A DNA stretch of 34,078 nucleotides from Marinosulfonomonas sp. (GTDB taxonomy: Bacteria; Pseudomonadota; Alphaproteobacteria; Rhodobacterales; Rhodobacteraceae). Under the pieces are notes generated by a model that did not search any database, was not told the DNA's origin, and saw nothing but the letters and a program-made list of their open reading frames with translations. The position numbers were made by a program, and so were the translations under genes. The stretch spans positions 1-34,078 of the forward strand of contig JAHRVC010000073.1 of the NCBI GenBank assembly GCA_019090885.1, in the 5' to 3' direction. Positions 6,707 to 14,757 of this stretch are shown here, piece by piece (position 1 is the stretch's first letter; the number at the start of each line of letters is the position of its first letter).

Positions 6707-8890
6707 ATGGGGCAAACAACTAAGAAAAGCCATTTTTCTCGCGCCAATATACTGGATATGCCGGGCGAAGGCGGGCTGGGAACAAAGCACATTTTCCTGT
6801 TCTTCGCGCTGATCTTTGCTCTCTGGCACATCCTCACAAATGTCTACCTGACCGAACCCGGTCTTTGGCAAAATGCCATCCATTTTGGCGGCTTTGCCTT
6901 TCTGGCATCTGTAATGTTCAGCCCCTGGGGCAAACGATCTGGCCAAACATGGGCGTGGGTTGTCGATGTTTCATACGGATTGCTTGTCGCCGGGGCCGCC
7001 CTTTGGGTCGCGGGGGCTGAAAGCGGCCTTTACGAACGTTCCCTTGCAGTCACCGGTCTTGGCTGGCAGTTCAAAGCAATCGACTGGGCTGCCGGTTTGT
7101 TGCTTGTTTTTGCTTGTATTGACCTGTCACGCCGGGTGTCGGGCTGGGTCATTCCGATCCTGATCATTTTATCGCTCAGCTACATCCTGTTTCTGGGCAC
7201 GATGCTGCCGGGCGTGTTTCGTTCCGCGAGCCTGCCGTTGAATGATGTGCTCTTTCGCACGCTCTATAACGACGAGGGCATGTTCGGTATCCTGGGAAAT
7301 ATCTCGGTCACCAACATCACTTTGTTCATGATTTTTGGCGGCTTTCTGGTGGTGTCGGGTGCCAGTAACTTTGTCATAGAAATTTCCAAAGTTGTGGCGG
7401 GCCGTATCAAAGGTGGAGCAGCCTTTGTTGCCGTTTTGTCATCGGCCCTAACAGGGACAATTTCCGGCTCTGCAATCGCCAATACTGCGTCCACTGGTGT
7501 GATTACGATCCCGCTGATGAAATCCAATGGATTTCGCCCACAATTTGCCGCCGGCGTCGAGGCCGCGGCATCCACCGGCGGTCAGCTGATGCCACCGATT
7601 ATGGGCGCAGGTGCATTTGTAATGGCCAGTTACACGTCAATTCCATACGGCACTATCGTCGCTGTCTCGGTGGTGCCTGCGATACTTTATTTCCTCTCGG
7701 TCGCCTTTATCGTACGGATCGAAGCCGTAAAATATGATGCCGGTGCAAATATCGATCTAACGGTCGACCGGGGCAAGATGGTTTCCGGCGGATTGGTTTT
7801 CGTTGTGCCATTGACGGTAATGATCTGGCTATTGATTTCAGGTGTTACACCGTCCTACGCGGCCTGTTGGGCAATCGCGACGTTGATCGCAACCTCTTGG
7901 ACCACCAGCCTAATCGCGCGGCTTAGCAAGAATGGAGGTTTCAAACCGGTAAACATGGGCCCCTCGCGGATCGCTGAAGCTTTAGTCAGCGGTATCCGCT
8001 CGGCCATCATGACGGCCATCTTGCTGACGGCCATTGGCATCATGAACAACGCAATCGTGACAAGTGGCGTTGGTAACAGCTTTTCGCTGATGATCGCACA
8101 ATGGTCGCAAGGGTCACTTGCGCTGGCGATTGTATTGATCGGATTGGCTTCGCTGGTGCTGGGTATGGGGCTGCCTGTAACGGCCGCCTACATCATCCTA
8201 GCAATCCTGACGGCCCCGGCGCTGGCCGGTTTGATGGCGGATGGATTGATTGTCGAACAACTGATCACCGGCATCACGGATCCTGCCAAGGCCGGTCTTT
8301 TTATTCTGGTTGAGCACCCCCTGGTCGCCCAGGTCGCCGCCGGGATGAGCAAGGCCGAAGCATGGGAGTTGGTACGCAACATCCCTTTTGAGATAGCCGT
8401 CACAATCCGCCCGGCCTTGGTCGACCCGACCCTTCAAACCGGTTTCCTTCTGACTGCTCATTTGATCATCTTTTGGTTAAGTCAGGATTCCAACGTGACC
8501 CCGCCGGTGTGCCTGGCAGCCTTCGCGGCAGCAGGAATTGCAGGATCTCGACCAATGGCGACCGGTTTTGAAAGCTGGAAAATAGCCAAGGGCCTATATA
8601 TCGTCCCGCTACTTTTTGCCTATACCCCACTGGTAACAGGAGAATTGGTCGAAGTGCTGCAAATCGGGTTTTTTGCTTTATTTGGAATCTACGCTTCAAA
8701 CGCGTTGATCCAATGGCACGCCGAGGGGCCAATTGGATTCGCAACTGCCCCGCTCTTGGTTTTAGGCGCGATTGGCGCGTATTGGCCGCTGGCCTTGCTT
8801 CCCAATATCGCCGGTGCTGCTGTGATTTTGACCGTCATTGTCTTGTCTTCCGGACGGAAATTTCGGGCCTCGCAGCTAGCGAAAACCTAA
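6707..8890 (+). CDS. TRAP transporter fused permease (DctQ-DctM type)
   Basis: A 727-aa polytopic membrane protein. The first roughly 200 residues carry four or more hydrophobic helices corresponding to the small DctQ subunit. The rest is a DctM-type domain with motifs such as GTISGSAIANTASTGVITIPLMK and EAAASTGGQLMPPIMGAGAFVMA, followed by LVLGMGLPVTAAYIILA. Fused small and large subunits are the rule for TAXI-type TRAP systems. These are secondary transporters, driven by an ion gradient together with the binding protein. A gagggggg ribosome site precedes the ATG. It is the last gene of the transporter unit. Confidence 0.93.
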   Translation: MGQTTKKSHFSRANILDMPGEGGLGTKHIFLFFALIFALWHILTNVYLTEPGLWQNAIHFGGFAFLASVMFSPWGKRSGQTWAWVVDVSYGLLVAGAALWVAGAESGLYERSLAVTGLGWQFKAIDWAAGLLLVFACIDLSRRVSGWVIPILIILSLSYILFLGTMLPGVFRSASLPLNDVLFRTLYNDEGMFGILGNISVTNITLFMIFGGFLVVSGASNFVIEISKVVAGRIKGGAAFVAVLSSALTGTISGSAIANTASTGVITIPLMKSNGFRPQFAAGVEAAASTGGQLMPPIMGAGAFVMASYTSIPYGTIVAVSVVPAILYFLSVAFIVRIEAVKYDAGANIDLTVDRGKMVSGGLVFVVPLTVMIWLLISGVTPSYAACWAIATLIATSWTTSLIARLSKNGGFKPVNMGPSRIAEALVSGIRSAIMTAILLTAIGIMNNAIVTSGVGNSFSLMIAQWSQGSLALAIVLIGLASLVLGMGLPVTAAYIILAILTAPALAGLMADGLIVEQLITGITDPAKAGLFILVEHPLVAQVAAGMSKAEAWELVRNIPFEIAVTIRPALVDPTLQTGFLLTAHLIIFWLSQDSNVTPPVCLAAFAAAGIAGSRPMATGFESWKIAKGLYIVPLLFAYTPLVTGELVEVLQIGFFALFGIYASNALIQWHAEGPIGFATAPLLVLGAIGAYWPLALLPNIAGAAVILTVIVLSSGRKFRASQLAKT

Positions 8891-8908
8891 ATTCCAAGCC
8901 TATTTAGG
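8886..8908 (+). terminator. Weak hairpin at the end of the permease gene
   Basis: CCTAAAT and ATTTAGG form 7-bp arms around a 9-base loop overlapping the permease stop codon. There is no T-run after it, so termination here is only suggested. Confidence 0.3.
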
Positions 8909-9207
8909 ACCGGAGTTCAACATCGGCGATGCGCTCGACTAGCAATTGGGTTTAGAAGTGTAGCCATAAATAAATCTGCCGTCTGGAACTCAAAACCGAC
9001 CAATTTCATTTGAGATATTCCGCAAAAGATGACATTCGAATTACCGGCCTTATGTATTAAACGCACCAACAATATAGATGATTTCCTCGGCCTTGTGAAT
9101 CACAATAGGGCTATGGAACATACGATATTCGGATTAATCAAAAAACGCGGTGAGATTGCAGGCCAGCACAAGGTTGCTGTGATGGCTGTGGACGCCATTA
9201 AGGCTGA
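8909..9207. other. Stretch with no recognised gene upstream of the integrase remnant
   Basis: An open frame starting at 9029 runs through this stretch (FLGLVNHNRAMEHTIFGLI and KVAVMAVDAIKADL are its most protein-like parts) and then into the integrase remnant out of frame. I do not recognise it and see no good ribosome site. It may be the remnant of another gene fused to integrase DNA at about 9205. Base composition is AT-rich compared with the flanking core genes. Confidence 0.35.
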
Positions 9208-9444
9208 TCTGGACGCCAATACGCCCGGATTGTACGGGACTGGGTCTCATCGATCGGTTTGGAAGTAACCGCCTACGGCACTCATTCACTGCGGCGGACG
9301 AAGGTCACCCAAATTTACAAGAAGACGGGCAACTTGCGCGCAGTTCAGCTGCTGCTGGGGCATAGGAAGATGGACAGCACTGTTCGCTATTTGGGCGTTG
9401 AACTTGAAGATGCGCTGGCGATCGCAGAAGCCATTGAAATCTAA
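9208..9444 (+). pseudogene. Tyrosine recombinase/integrase, 3' remnant
   Basis: The frame opens just after a stop at 9205 and reads RQYARIVRDWVSSIGLE, then YGTHSLRRTKVTQIYKKTGN, LRAVQLLLGHRKMDSTVRYLG and a C-terminal tail. These are the C-terminal catalytic boxes of a tyrosine recombinase: the HxxRRT box, LLGH, and the nucleophile tyrosine in VRYLG. About 78 residues remain; full-length relatives of this type are around 200 aa. There is no start codon with a ribosome site, and the N-terminal catalytic arginine region is absent, so it is a fragment. It marks a past integration at this end of the accessory zone. Confidence 0.85.
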
Positions 9445-9609
9445 ATGTCTAGGCCGTTCTTCACGGACGGCCCAAAGCAGACCTTTCTGCTGTGCGCGGC
9501 GAACGGCAACTAGGAGCCAACTTTGAGAGCGTTCTGCCAGGCACCGAAGGACAGGTTTGGGGCGTTGCCCAAAATCGTTGGTAGCTCATTTGTGGAATGA
9601 CCAACAATG

Positions 9610-10239
9610 CTACCGTTTCTTATGTTTCCTATGCGCTGCAGCTTTTGCCCGATTGCCGCAGACATCCATCGAACACCAGCGTCGCCTGTGGTTTTTGCTG
9701 ACATCCTGAAAATACATTGTGCATCCTGAACCTTCGCAATTTCTCACATAGCGGAAATCGGCATTGCAAATCAGATATGCACAAGCTGCCGCAATTCGCG
9801 GCAACAGATCAAGTGCCGATTGCAGCTGGTGCTTACTCGTCAGGATCAGCGGCTTTGCTTGCGCAGAAATATCCGGTGCTTGGTCGATCTGAATATACTG
9901 TGCACCACTGCCGAGCAAGCTGTTGATCGTCCCGATCATCTGATGCTCAGCGAGCAAATTAGGGTGCCCAGAAACAGTCTGAATAAACGCCCTGAAGCTG
10001 TCTCGAAATTCGCGAATATCCCGCGCAGCCTGTTCAATATCTGCCGTGAAAGCATCCTTCCTTAGGTGGCACAATTCATCCTCAGAGCAAAGCCCAGATG
10101 CCACCAACCAATCCAAAAGGTCAGGCCCGGATTCCAGCCATTCAAATTCCGTAGCTCGCGGAACCGCCACAGAATTCAGGAAGTCTAAGGCAGTATCATC
10201 GCCCAAAAATATCGGTGGCGGCCTGTCTTGGGTCAGCAT
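9610..10239 (-). CDS. CGNR zinc-finger / ABATE-domain regulator
   Basis: A 209-aa protein (an open frame extends further upstream to a TTG at 10314, but the ATG at 10239 has a purine-rich GGGGCCGAGAAG just before it). The N-terminal part (IFLGDDTALDFLNSVAVPR) fits the ABATE domain. The C-terminus carries the CGNR zinc finger with cysteines in RNCEGSGC and RRRWCSMDVCGNRAKAAAH, ending in a basic tail. Proteins of this type are predicted transcription regulators, often of stress or detoxification genes. It is divergent from the alpha/beta hydrolase gene across a promoter region rich in AGTAAC palindromes, so that pair of genes is its likely target. Confidence 0.85.
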   Translation of the reverse strand: MLTQDRPPPIFLGDDTALDFLNSVAVPRATEFEWLESGPDLLDWLVASGLCSEDELCHLRKDAFTADIEQAARDIREFRDSFRAFIQTVSGHPNLLAEHQMIGTINSLLGSGAQYIQIDQAPDISAQAKPLILTSKHQLQSALDLLPRIAAACAYLICNADFRYVRNCEGSGCTMYFQDVSKNHRRRWCSMDVCGNRAKAAAHRKHKKR

Positions 10240-10357
10240 CTTCTCGGCCCCATCACATTGGATGTTGATCGGCAATAACTCATACAAGATAACCATAGAA
10301 ATGCATTTTTGCAAGTTACGTAAAGTGCGCGCTCGAGCGAATGGCGATCACGAAAAA

Positions 10358-10428
10358 GTAACTTGTTACATTATGGTTAGCCAGTTAGCTCTTAGTAACT
10401 CTTTAAATGTCTTTTAGAAGGTTACTAA
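10358..10428. promoter_or_regulatory. Cluster of AGTAAC inverted repeats in a divergent promoter
   Basis: Between the CGNR gene and the hydrolase gene lie GTAAC-TT-GTTAC (10358-10369) and the pair TTAGTAAC (10392-10399) / GTTACTAA (10421-10428), an exact 8-bp inverted repeat 21 bases apart. A further TTACGTAA lies at about 10316. Repeated palindromic half-sites in a divergent promoter indicate operator DNA. AGTAAC-type half-sites are known for HxlR-family regulators, but the local candidate is the CGNR protein. Confidence 0.55.
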
Positions 10429-10452
10429 TGTGTTCAAAGAAGGAACAATAAG

Positions 10453-11388
10453 ATGAATTTTTCACTATCGGGTGCCGCTCTGTCGGTGCTTCTGACACTG
10501 GGCAGTCCCCTGCTGGCAGCCTCTGAGCATAACAATCGGGTAGTTTACCAAAACGTCGACATCGGGCCAGTTTCCGTCTTCTATCGAGAGGCGGGCCCCA
10601 GAGATGCGCCGACGATATTATTGCTGCACGGTTTCCCATCTTCCTCTCATATGTTTCGCGATCTGATTCCAGAACTAGCAACAGCCTATCATGTCATTGC
10701 GCCGGATTATCCTGGGTTCGGGCAGTCCTCTACCCCGGATGCAGCGAGTTACGACTATGACTTTGCGACTCTGGCCGAATCAATCGAGGATTTTACAGAG
10801 ATGCTTGGGCTGGCTGATTACACCTTGTATATGCAAGATTTTGGCGGCCCCGTCGGCCTCCGATTGGCGCAAAAACACCCCGACCGGGTGCGCGGAATTA
10901 TCATCCAGAACACAACCCTGCACGTCGAAGGCTGGAATGCGGATGTAGTCAATCAGTTTGCGCCGTTCTGGGAAAACCGCACGGCTGAAACTGAAAAACC
11001 ACTGCGAAACTTTCTTTTGCCTGAGACAACGCAATGGCAATACAGCCAAGGTGCCAGCCACCCTGAACGGCTTAGCCCTGATGCCTGGATCAGCGATCAG
11101 GCCGGCTTGGATAGGCCCGGCAACGACGCTATCCAACTCGAATACCTGTGGAACTATCAAGATAACGTCGCAAACTACCCAGCCTGGCAAAGCTATTTGG
11201 CTGAGGCGCAACCCGACACGCTTATTGTCTGGGGAAAAGATGATCCGTTTTTCACCATGGACGGCGTCGACGCACTAACAGCGCTTTTGCCAGACGCTGA
11301 AGTCCATCTTTACGACGCAGGCCATTTCGCGCTTGAAACCCATGCCTTGGAGATTAGCGATGCGATCCTTGATTTCATGGCTAAGTAA
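10453..11388 (+). CDS. Secreted alpha/beta hydrolase, haloalkane dehalogenase/epoxide hydrolase type
   Basis: A 311-aa enzyme with an N-terminal signal peptide (hydrophobic stretch about 5-22, LLAAS cleavage area). The fold motifs are clear: HGFPSSS (oxyanion region), PDYPGFGQS, the nucleophile elbow MQDFGGPVG with Asp129 in place of serine, acid Asp263/264 in GKDDPFF, and His291 in DAGHFALE. An aspartate nucleophile points to epoxide hydrolases and haloalkane or haloacid dehalogenases rather than to esterases. Export of such an enzyme is less common than a cytoplasmic location. An aaggaac ribosome site precedes the ATG. The azoreductase gene follows 43 bases later, and both probably respond to the divergent regulator. 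Confidence 0.82.
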   Translation: MNFSLSGAALSVLLTLGSPLLAASEHNNRVVYQNVDIGPVSVFYREAGPRDAPTILLLHGFPSSSHMFRDLIPELATAYHVIAPDYPGFGQSSTPDAASYDYDFATLAESIEDFTEMLGLADYTLYMQDFGGPVGLRLAQKHPDRVRGIIIQNTTLHVEGWNADVVNQFAPFWENRTAETEKPLRNFLLPETTQWQYSQGASHPERLSPDAWISDQAGLDRPGNDAIQLEYLWNYQDNVANYPAWQSYLAEAQPDTLIVWGKDDPFFTMDGVDALTALLPDAEVHLYDAGHFALETHALEISDAILDFMAK

Positions 11389-11431
11389 ACGCGCCCCTTC
11401 CCCCACAATTCAACAACAAGAGAGACCAAAA

Positions 11432-12052
11432 ATGCACAAGATACTGCACATCATTGCTTCACCGCGTGAAGACACCTCCCAATCGACGAAACTGGCTGAG
11501 GCATATCTTGCCGCCAAAAAGGCAGACAACCCTGACGTCGCTGTCGACGTGCTCAATCTTTGGCAAGCTGACCTGCCGGAATTTGATGGCGACAAAGCGG
11601 CTGCCAAGATGACTTTTTTTGGAGTTGGAGAGATGGACGACTCGCGTCAATCCGCGTGGGATCAGATTGTCGAGATCACCGACCGGTTCACCAGCGCCGA
11701 CGCGTATGTTTTGTCCGTACCCATGTGGAATGGCGGCATTCCGTATAAGCTGAAGCAATACATAGACATTATAACGCAACCCGGGCTGCTTTTTGGGTTT
11801 GATCCCGAGGCAGGATACAGCGGATTGCTAGAAGGCAAGGTCGCACGCGTATTCTATACATCGGGCGTCTACGGCCCCGGCGCGCCTGCGAAATACGGCG
11901 CTGATTATCACTCGACCTACCTGTCATGGTGGTTGGACTTCATAGGCGTGTCTGAACTGGAAGCAGTGCGTTTTCAGCCTTCGTTGCTCACTGGTGACCC
12001 CGAAGGCGATCAGAAGGCAGCTATGCAACGATCCGCTGCACTGGCGAATTAG
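11432..12052 (+). CDS. FMN-dependent NADH-azoreductase family protein
   Basis: A 206-aa flavodoxin-like protein. ATG 11432 is chosen over upstream options because aagagaga precedes it and family members begin with this strand (KILHIIASPREDTSQSTKLAEAYL). The FMN-binding loop after the first strand, PMWNGGIPYKLKQYID and the YTSGVYGPG loop match AzoR-type quinone or azo reductases, which use NADH to reduce quinones and azo compounds in two-electron steps. It follows the hydrolase gene closely, which suggests a small detoxification operon. The physiological substrate is unknown. Confidence 0.87.
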   Translation: MHKILHIIASPREDTSQSTKLAEAYLAAKKADNPDVAVDVLNLWQADLPEFDGDKAAAKMTFFGVGEMDDSRQSAWDQIVEITDRFTSADAYVLSVPMWNGGIPYKLKQYIDIITQPGLLFGFDPEAGYSGLLEGKVARVFYTSGVYGPGAPAKYGADYHSTYLSWWLDFIGVSELEAVRFQPSLLTGDPEGDQKAAMQRSAALAN

Positions 12053-12622
12053 GCCCGCGCTGAGCGTCATGTCGTAAATGAAGGTTTTTTCTACATTGAT
12101 CTGCTGATGACATCAGACAAAACTGTTCTCGGTTTCCAGTTCGCCGAGGGCAGTTTTGTCGCACTGCGGCCCTCCGTGAACGGCGCAGCGAAAGTCTGCT
12201 CCCCGCCCTTACTAGCGGACATGTCGCGGAATCACGGGGGAAATGTGGGTATTGATAAATGCCTCTGGTATTCAGGTATGACCTAAATTCCGATACTGGC
12301 GCGATTGTAAGACAAAATCGCCAAAATAGACGGGTATTCTGAGACATTCACTCGTTATAGTGTGAAAAAGGGGATTTGACGTGGCCATATCCAAGCATTC
12401 TCAAAGGGTTAACAATACTGACCCTAACCTTGGCTAGGTAAGTTTCAGATCAAATACGCGGAAACGCCGCTATTGTCGTTTCGTGGGTGCGGATACATAT
12501 TTTGCGCTACCGGCGCTGCACGAGTAGATTGCGCACCTCAAATGGGGCTTCAAATGTTGGGTCAATCAGTAGCGATACAGTGTGTAGACTAACTTGGAAT
12601 AGACCACACCCAATCTGACGGC
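12053..12622. other. Gene-free, apparently decayed stretch
   Basis: No supportable gene was found in about 570 bases. A segment near 12174-12209 read on the minus strand resembles 9474-9506 (GCAGAC, TTTC, GCTG elements in the same order), which hints at an old dispersed repeat. Short open frames lack ribosome sites. Confidence 0.45.
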
Positions 12623-12772
12623 TGATCTGAGCCCCTAAATTTCCTCCAGTTTTGTGTAGAGTCCGCCCAACAAAAGGACGGACAAATGAAGGCACGATTT
12701 AAGGACGAACAGATCATCCAGATACTGAAGGAACAGCTGACGTTGGTTGGCTGCTGGGAACAGCATCAATAA
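12623..12772 (+). mobile_element. IS3-family left-end remnant with orfA start
   Basis: TGATCTGAGCCCCTAAATTT at 12623 looks like the terminal inverted repeat of an IS3-type element. It is followed by GTCCGCCC and AAGGACGGAC leader sequence and an ATG at 12686 that reads MKARFKDEQIIQILKEQ, the standard start of IS3-group orfA transposase. After KEQ the homology ends and a stop comes at 12772, giving only 28 codons. The rest of the element is missing. Confidence 0.7.
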
Positions 12773-12788
12773 ATTCGCCAAAGCGCGT

Positions 12789-12805
12789 ACTTCACTAAGT
12801 GAAGT
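12789..12805. repeat. Perfect palindrome ACTTCACT-A-AGTGAAGT
   Basis: Eight-base arms around a single A, just after the IS remnant and about 145 bases beyond the 3' end of the dioxygenase pseudogene. There is no T-run. It may be an operator relic or a simple hairpin. Confidence 0.35.
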
Positions 12806-12949
12806 GGGTTTTGGCTGCATGCGCAATTCTGGTGCTTTGACACATGGGGCCGGCCCTAACAAACGACCTGCCATCGCAAGTTGAACGAACGGCAAGACCA
12901 GCCCCAGAAGTGCGATTGGAAAACCAATGTCAATTCAGACTATACAGCG

Positions 12950-13617
12950 TCACCATGCCCACTTCAGCGGCTCGGGTAGATCAAACGAAGCAAAGTCAAT
13001 TCGAAGAACCCGTCTCTGAGTTGTGACTTTGGACGGCTTGGAACTGTGGAGCGTAAGCATTTTCAAAATCATGATGTCTCCGCGTTTGGCGTCACAAATC
13101 TCAAGTGGAAATCTATTCGCTGCCGCCTCTGATTCCGCAGATAAGATTATCCCGGTTCGGTGACTTCCCACGGCGACGCGCATTGCTCCGTTTGTCGCAT
13201 CTGTGTCATCAAGGTGAAGGCGAACAAACAACATGCGATCCAAACTCTCTTGCGGCGGTTCGCAATGCCAAATTCCCGATTTCCTGGTCCAGTTCCCAAA
13301 ACCATGGATGTCATGCTGTTGCTTGACTGCAATCACACGATCCTGATGCCATGGCACGCCCCAGTTGGTGGTTTCCGACTTGTTAAACGATATAATCCTT
13401 ACTGGCTTTGCGCGTGGCTCAACGCCATGCACAGCGTTCAAAAGAGAACTTTCGGCGGATAAAATCTTGCGGAATTCAGTATTATTATCAAGCCTTATCC
13501 AGCTTTAGAGGATGTTCGCACCGCGTCATCAAGCGCTGAAAGGTCAGCGGGCGAAACAGAGTTTCTCAGCCATAATCGGCCATCTCGTTCAAATGCCGCT
13601 TTACGAGAAATACCCAT
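12950..13617 (-). pseudogene. Phytanoyl-CoA dioxygenase (PhyH) family, single frameshift
   Basis: The ATG at 13617 has a GAGG site about 5 bases upstream and opens MGISRKAAFERDG, then SVSPADLSALDDAVRTSSK, before meeting a stop at about 13490. One base out of step (-1), the frame continues WIRLDNNTEFRKIL and runs to the stop at 12950. It carries GVPWHQDRV (the HxD iron motif), RLHLDDTDATNGAMRVAVGSH and the distal HSSKPS / RRVLRIDF region. Adding one A to the AAA run (13504-13506, TTT on the plus strand) restores a single frame of about 222 aa. PhyH proteins are Fe(II)/2-oxoglutarate oxygenases. It is either a recent pseudogene or a homopolymer sequencing error. Confidence 0.82.
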
Positions 13618-13709
13618 GCTTGCCTCAAACTCGGACGTTCAATTTTGCAGCTGGCCCGTCTTTTGGTCGCAACCACCGAACTCTAACAGATATTGCGGTG
13701 CCGGCCCAA

Positions 13710-13967
13710 CTACATCCCCAGAGCTTCTTTATAAAGCTCCAGCACGGCTTCTTCTTCGGCCAGATCTTCACGGTCGCGTTTGCGCAGAGCAACCAGTTTG
13801 CGCAGAACCTTGGTGTCATAGCCACGGCCCTTGGCTTCGGACATAACCTCTTTTTGTTGTTCGGCGATGTCTTTTTTCTCGGCGTCCAACCGTTCAAAGC
13901 GCTCAATGAACTGGCGCAGCTCATCTGCCGTTACGCGGTAGGTTGTATCGGTCACTGCATCGCTCAT
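13710..13967 (-). CDS. gapR: GapR-like DUF2312 nucleoid-associated protein
   Basis: An 85-aa, highly charged, mostly helical protein: [20 protein letters not shown], then [31 protein letters not shown] and an acidic end. This is the DUF2312 pattern of GapR, which in Caulobacter binds overtwisted AT-rich DNA ahead of replication and transcription and assists topoisomerases. The length is close to the family norm, and the sequence is almost universal in alphaproteobacteria. It lies at the edge of the accessory zone, where conserved genes resume. The ribosome site is weak. Confidence 0.9.
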   Translation of the reverse strand: MSDAVTDTTYRVTADELRQFIERFERLDAEKKDIAEQQKEVMSEAKGRGYDTKVLRKLVALRKRDREDLAEEEAVLELYKEALGM

Positions 13968-14095
13968 TGTTCGGCCCCTGAATTATTTAATGGTCCTATT
14001 CCCTAGCGCCCTAGGGACGCCTAGGCAAGCCGATCAATGCTTGCTTGCACGGCTTGTTCAATGATAGGCGGCAGGCGCAACAAAAGGGGCACGGG

Positions 14096-14311
14096 ATGAG
14101 TTTTCTAATCTGGCCGGGGGCCGCGATATCGCTGGTCGGGGTGGTCGGGCTGGTCTGGTGCATCGGTTTGGCGACCAAAGCCCGCAAAGAGCAGCTGGAC
14201 AAAGCCGAAATGACTGCGCGTTTGCAAAAGCTGGTTGCGATGAACATGGGCGCGCTGGCGCTGTCGGCCATCGGCTTGATGATGGTCGTGATCGGCATCC
14301 TACTGGGTTAG
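14096..14311 (+). CDS. Small two-helix membrane protein, unknown function
   Basis: A 71-aa protein. ATG 14096 is preferred because AAAGGGG lies about 8 bases before it, and the protein then begins directly with a TM helix (about 3-22). A charged middle segment follows (KARKEQLDKAEMTARLQKL), then a second helix (about 50-70). No motif is recognised. It is divergent from gapR and converges on the DksA-like gene. Confidence 0.65.
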   Translation: MSFLIWPGAAISLVGVVGLVWCIGLATKARKEQLDKAEMTARLQKLVAMNMGALALSAIGLMMVVIGILLG

Positions 14312-14358
14312 GCTAGATTTCCGACCCCACGGCGCGGGGCCGATAGGTTCAAACCCGA

Positions 14359-14694
14359 CTAATGGTCGCCCGCACGTTCATTCGCGCATTTCCGGCACAG
14401 CGGCGCATAGGGCAACAAGTCCAGCCGCTCGGGCAGGATTTCAGCGCCACAGGCCACGCAATCCCCATATTCTCCTTTTTCGATCCGCTGCAAAGCTGCA
14501 TTGATCGCCTTAATCTCGGCCTGCCCGGACAGGCCCATACCTTCCAGAACCTCATCGCTTTCCCGCTCAACGGCGAGTTCTTCCCAATCCTTGGAATGAT
14601 GCGATTCCAGCTCGTCATCGATCTCATGCAACCGTGTGTCCAACTCTTGCAGGCGATTTTCCAGAACGATCTTGCGCTTTGCTATAGATGTCAT
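14359..14694 (-). CDS. TraR/DksA-family zinc-finger protein
   Basis: A 111-aa protein with a long N-terminal helical coiled region (about 1-75, rich in E/R/L) and a four-cysteine zinc finger near the end, CVACG ... CRKC. The KGEYGDCVACGAEI stretch is typical of DksA/TraR proteins, which enter the RNA polymerase secondary channel, often acting with ppGpp. It is shorter than E. coli DksA (about 151 aa), as are many alphaproteobacterial paralogues. An AGGAGA site lies before the ATG. The FliM/FliN-like gene is upstream with a gap of 63 bases and may share its transcript. Confidence 0.88.
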   Translation of the reverse strand: MTSIAKRKIVLENRLQELDTRLHEIDDELESHHSKDWEELAVERESDEVLEGMGLSGQAEIKAINAALQRIEKGEYGDCVACGAEILPERLDLLPYAPLCRKCANERAGDH

Positions 14695-14757
14695 TTCTTA
14701 ATTCTCCTGTTCTCACAGCAGTCTCGCTTGGCCGCGCAAGCTCTGCCTTGACCTCGA

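Noticed and set aside
12635-12895. Minus-strand open frame across the IS remnant
   Set aside because: It is antisense to the recognisable orfA start and IS terminal repeat and has no protein character.
13512-14006. Plus-strand open frame of about 164 codons
   Set aside because: It is antisense to the GapR-like gene, whose protein is clearly conserved.
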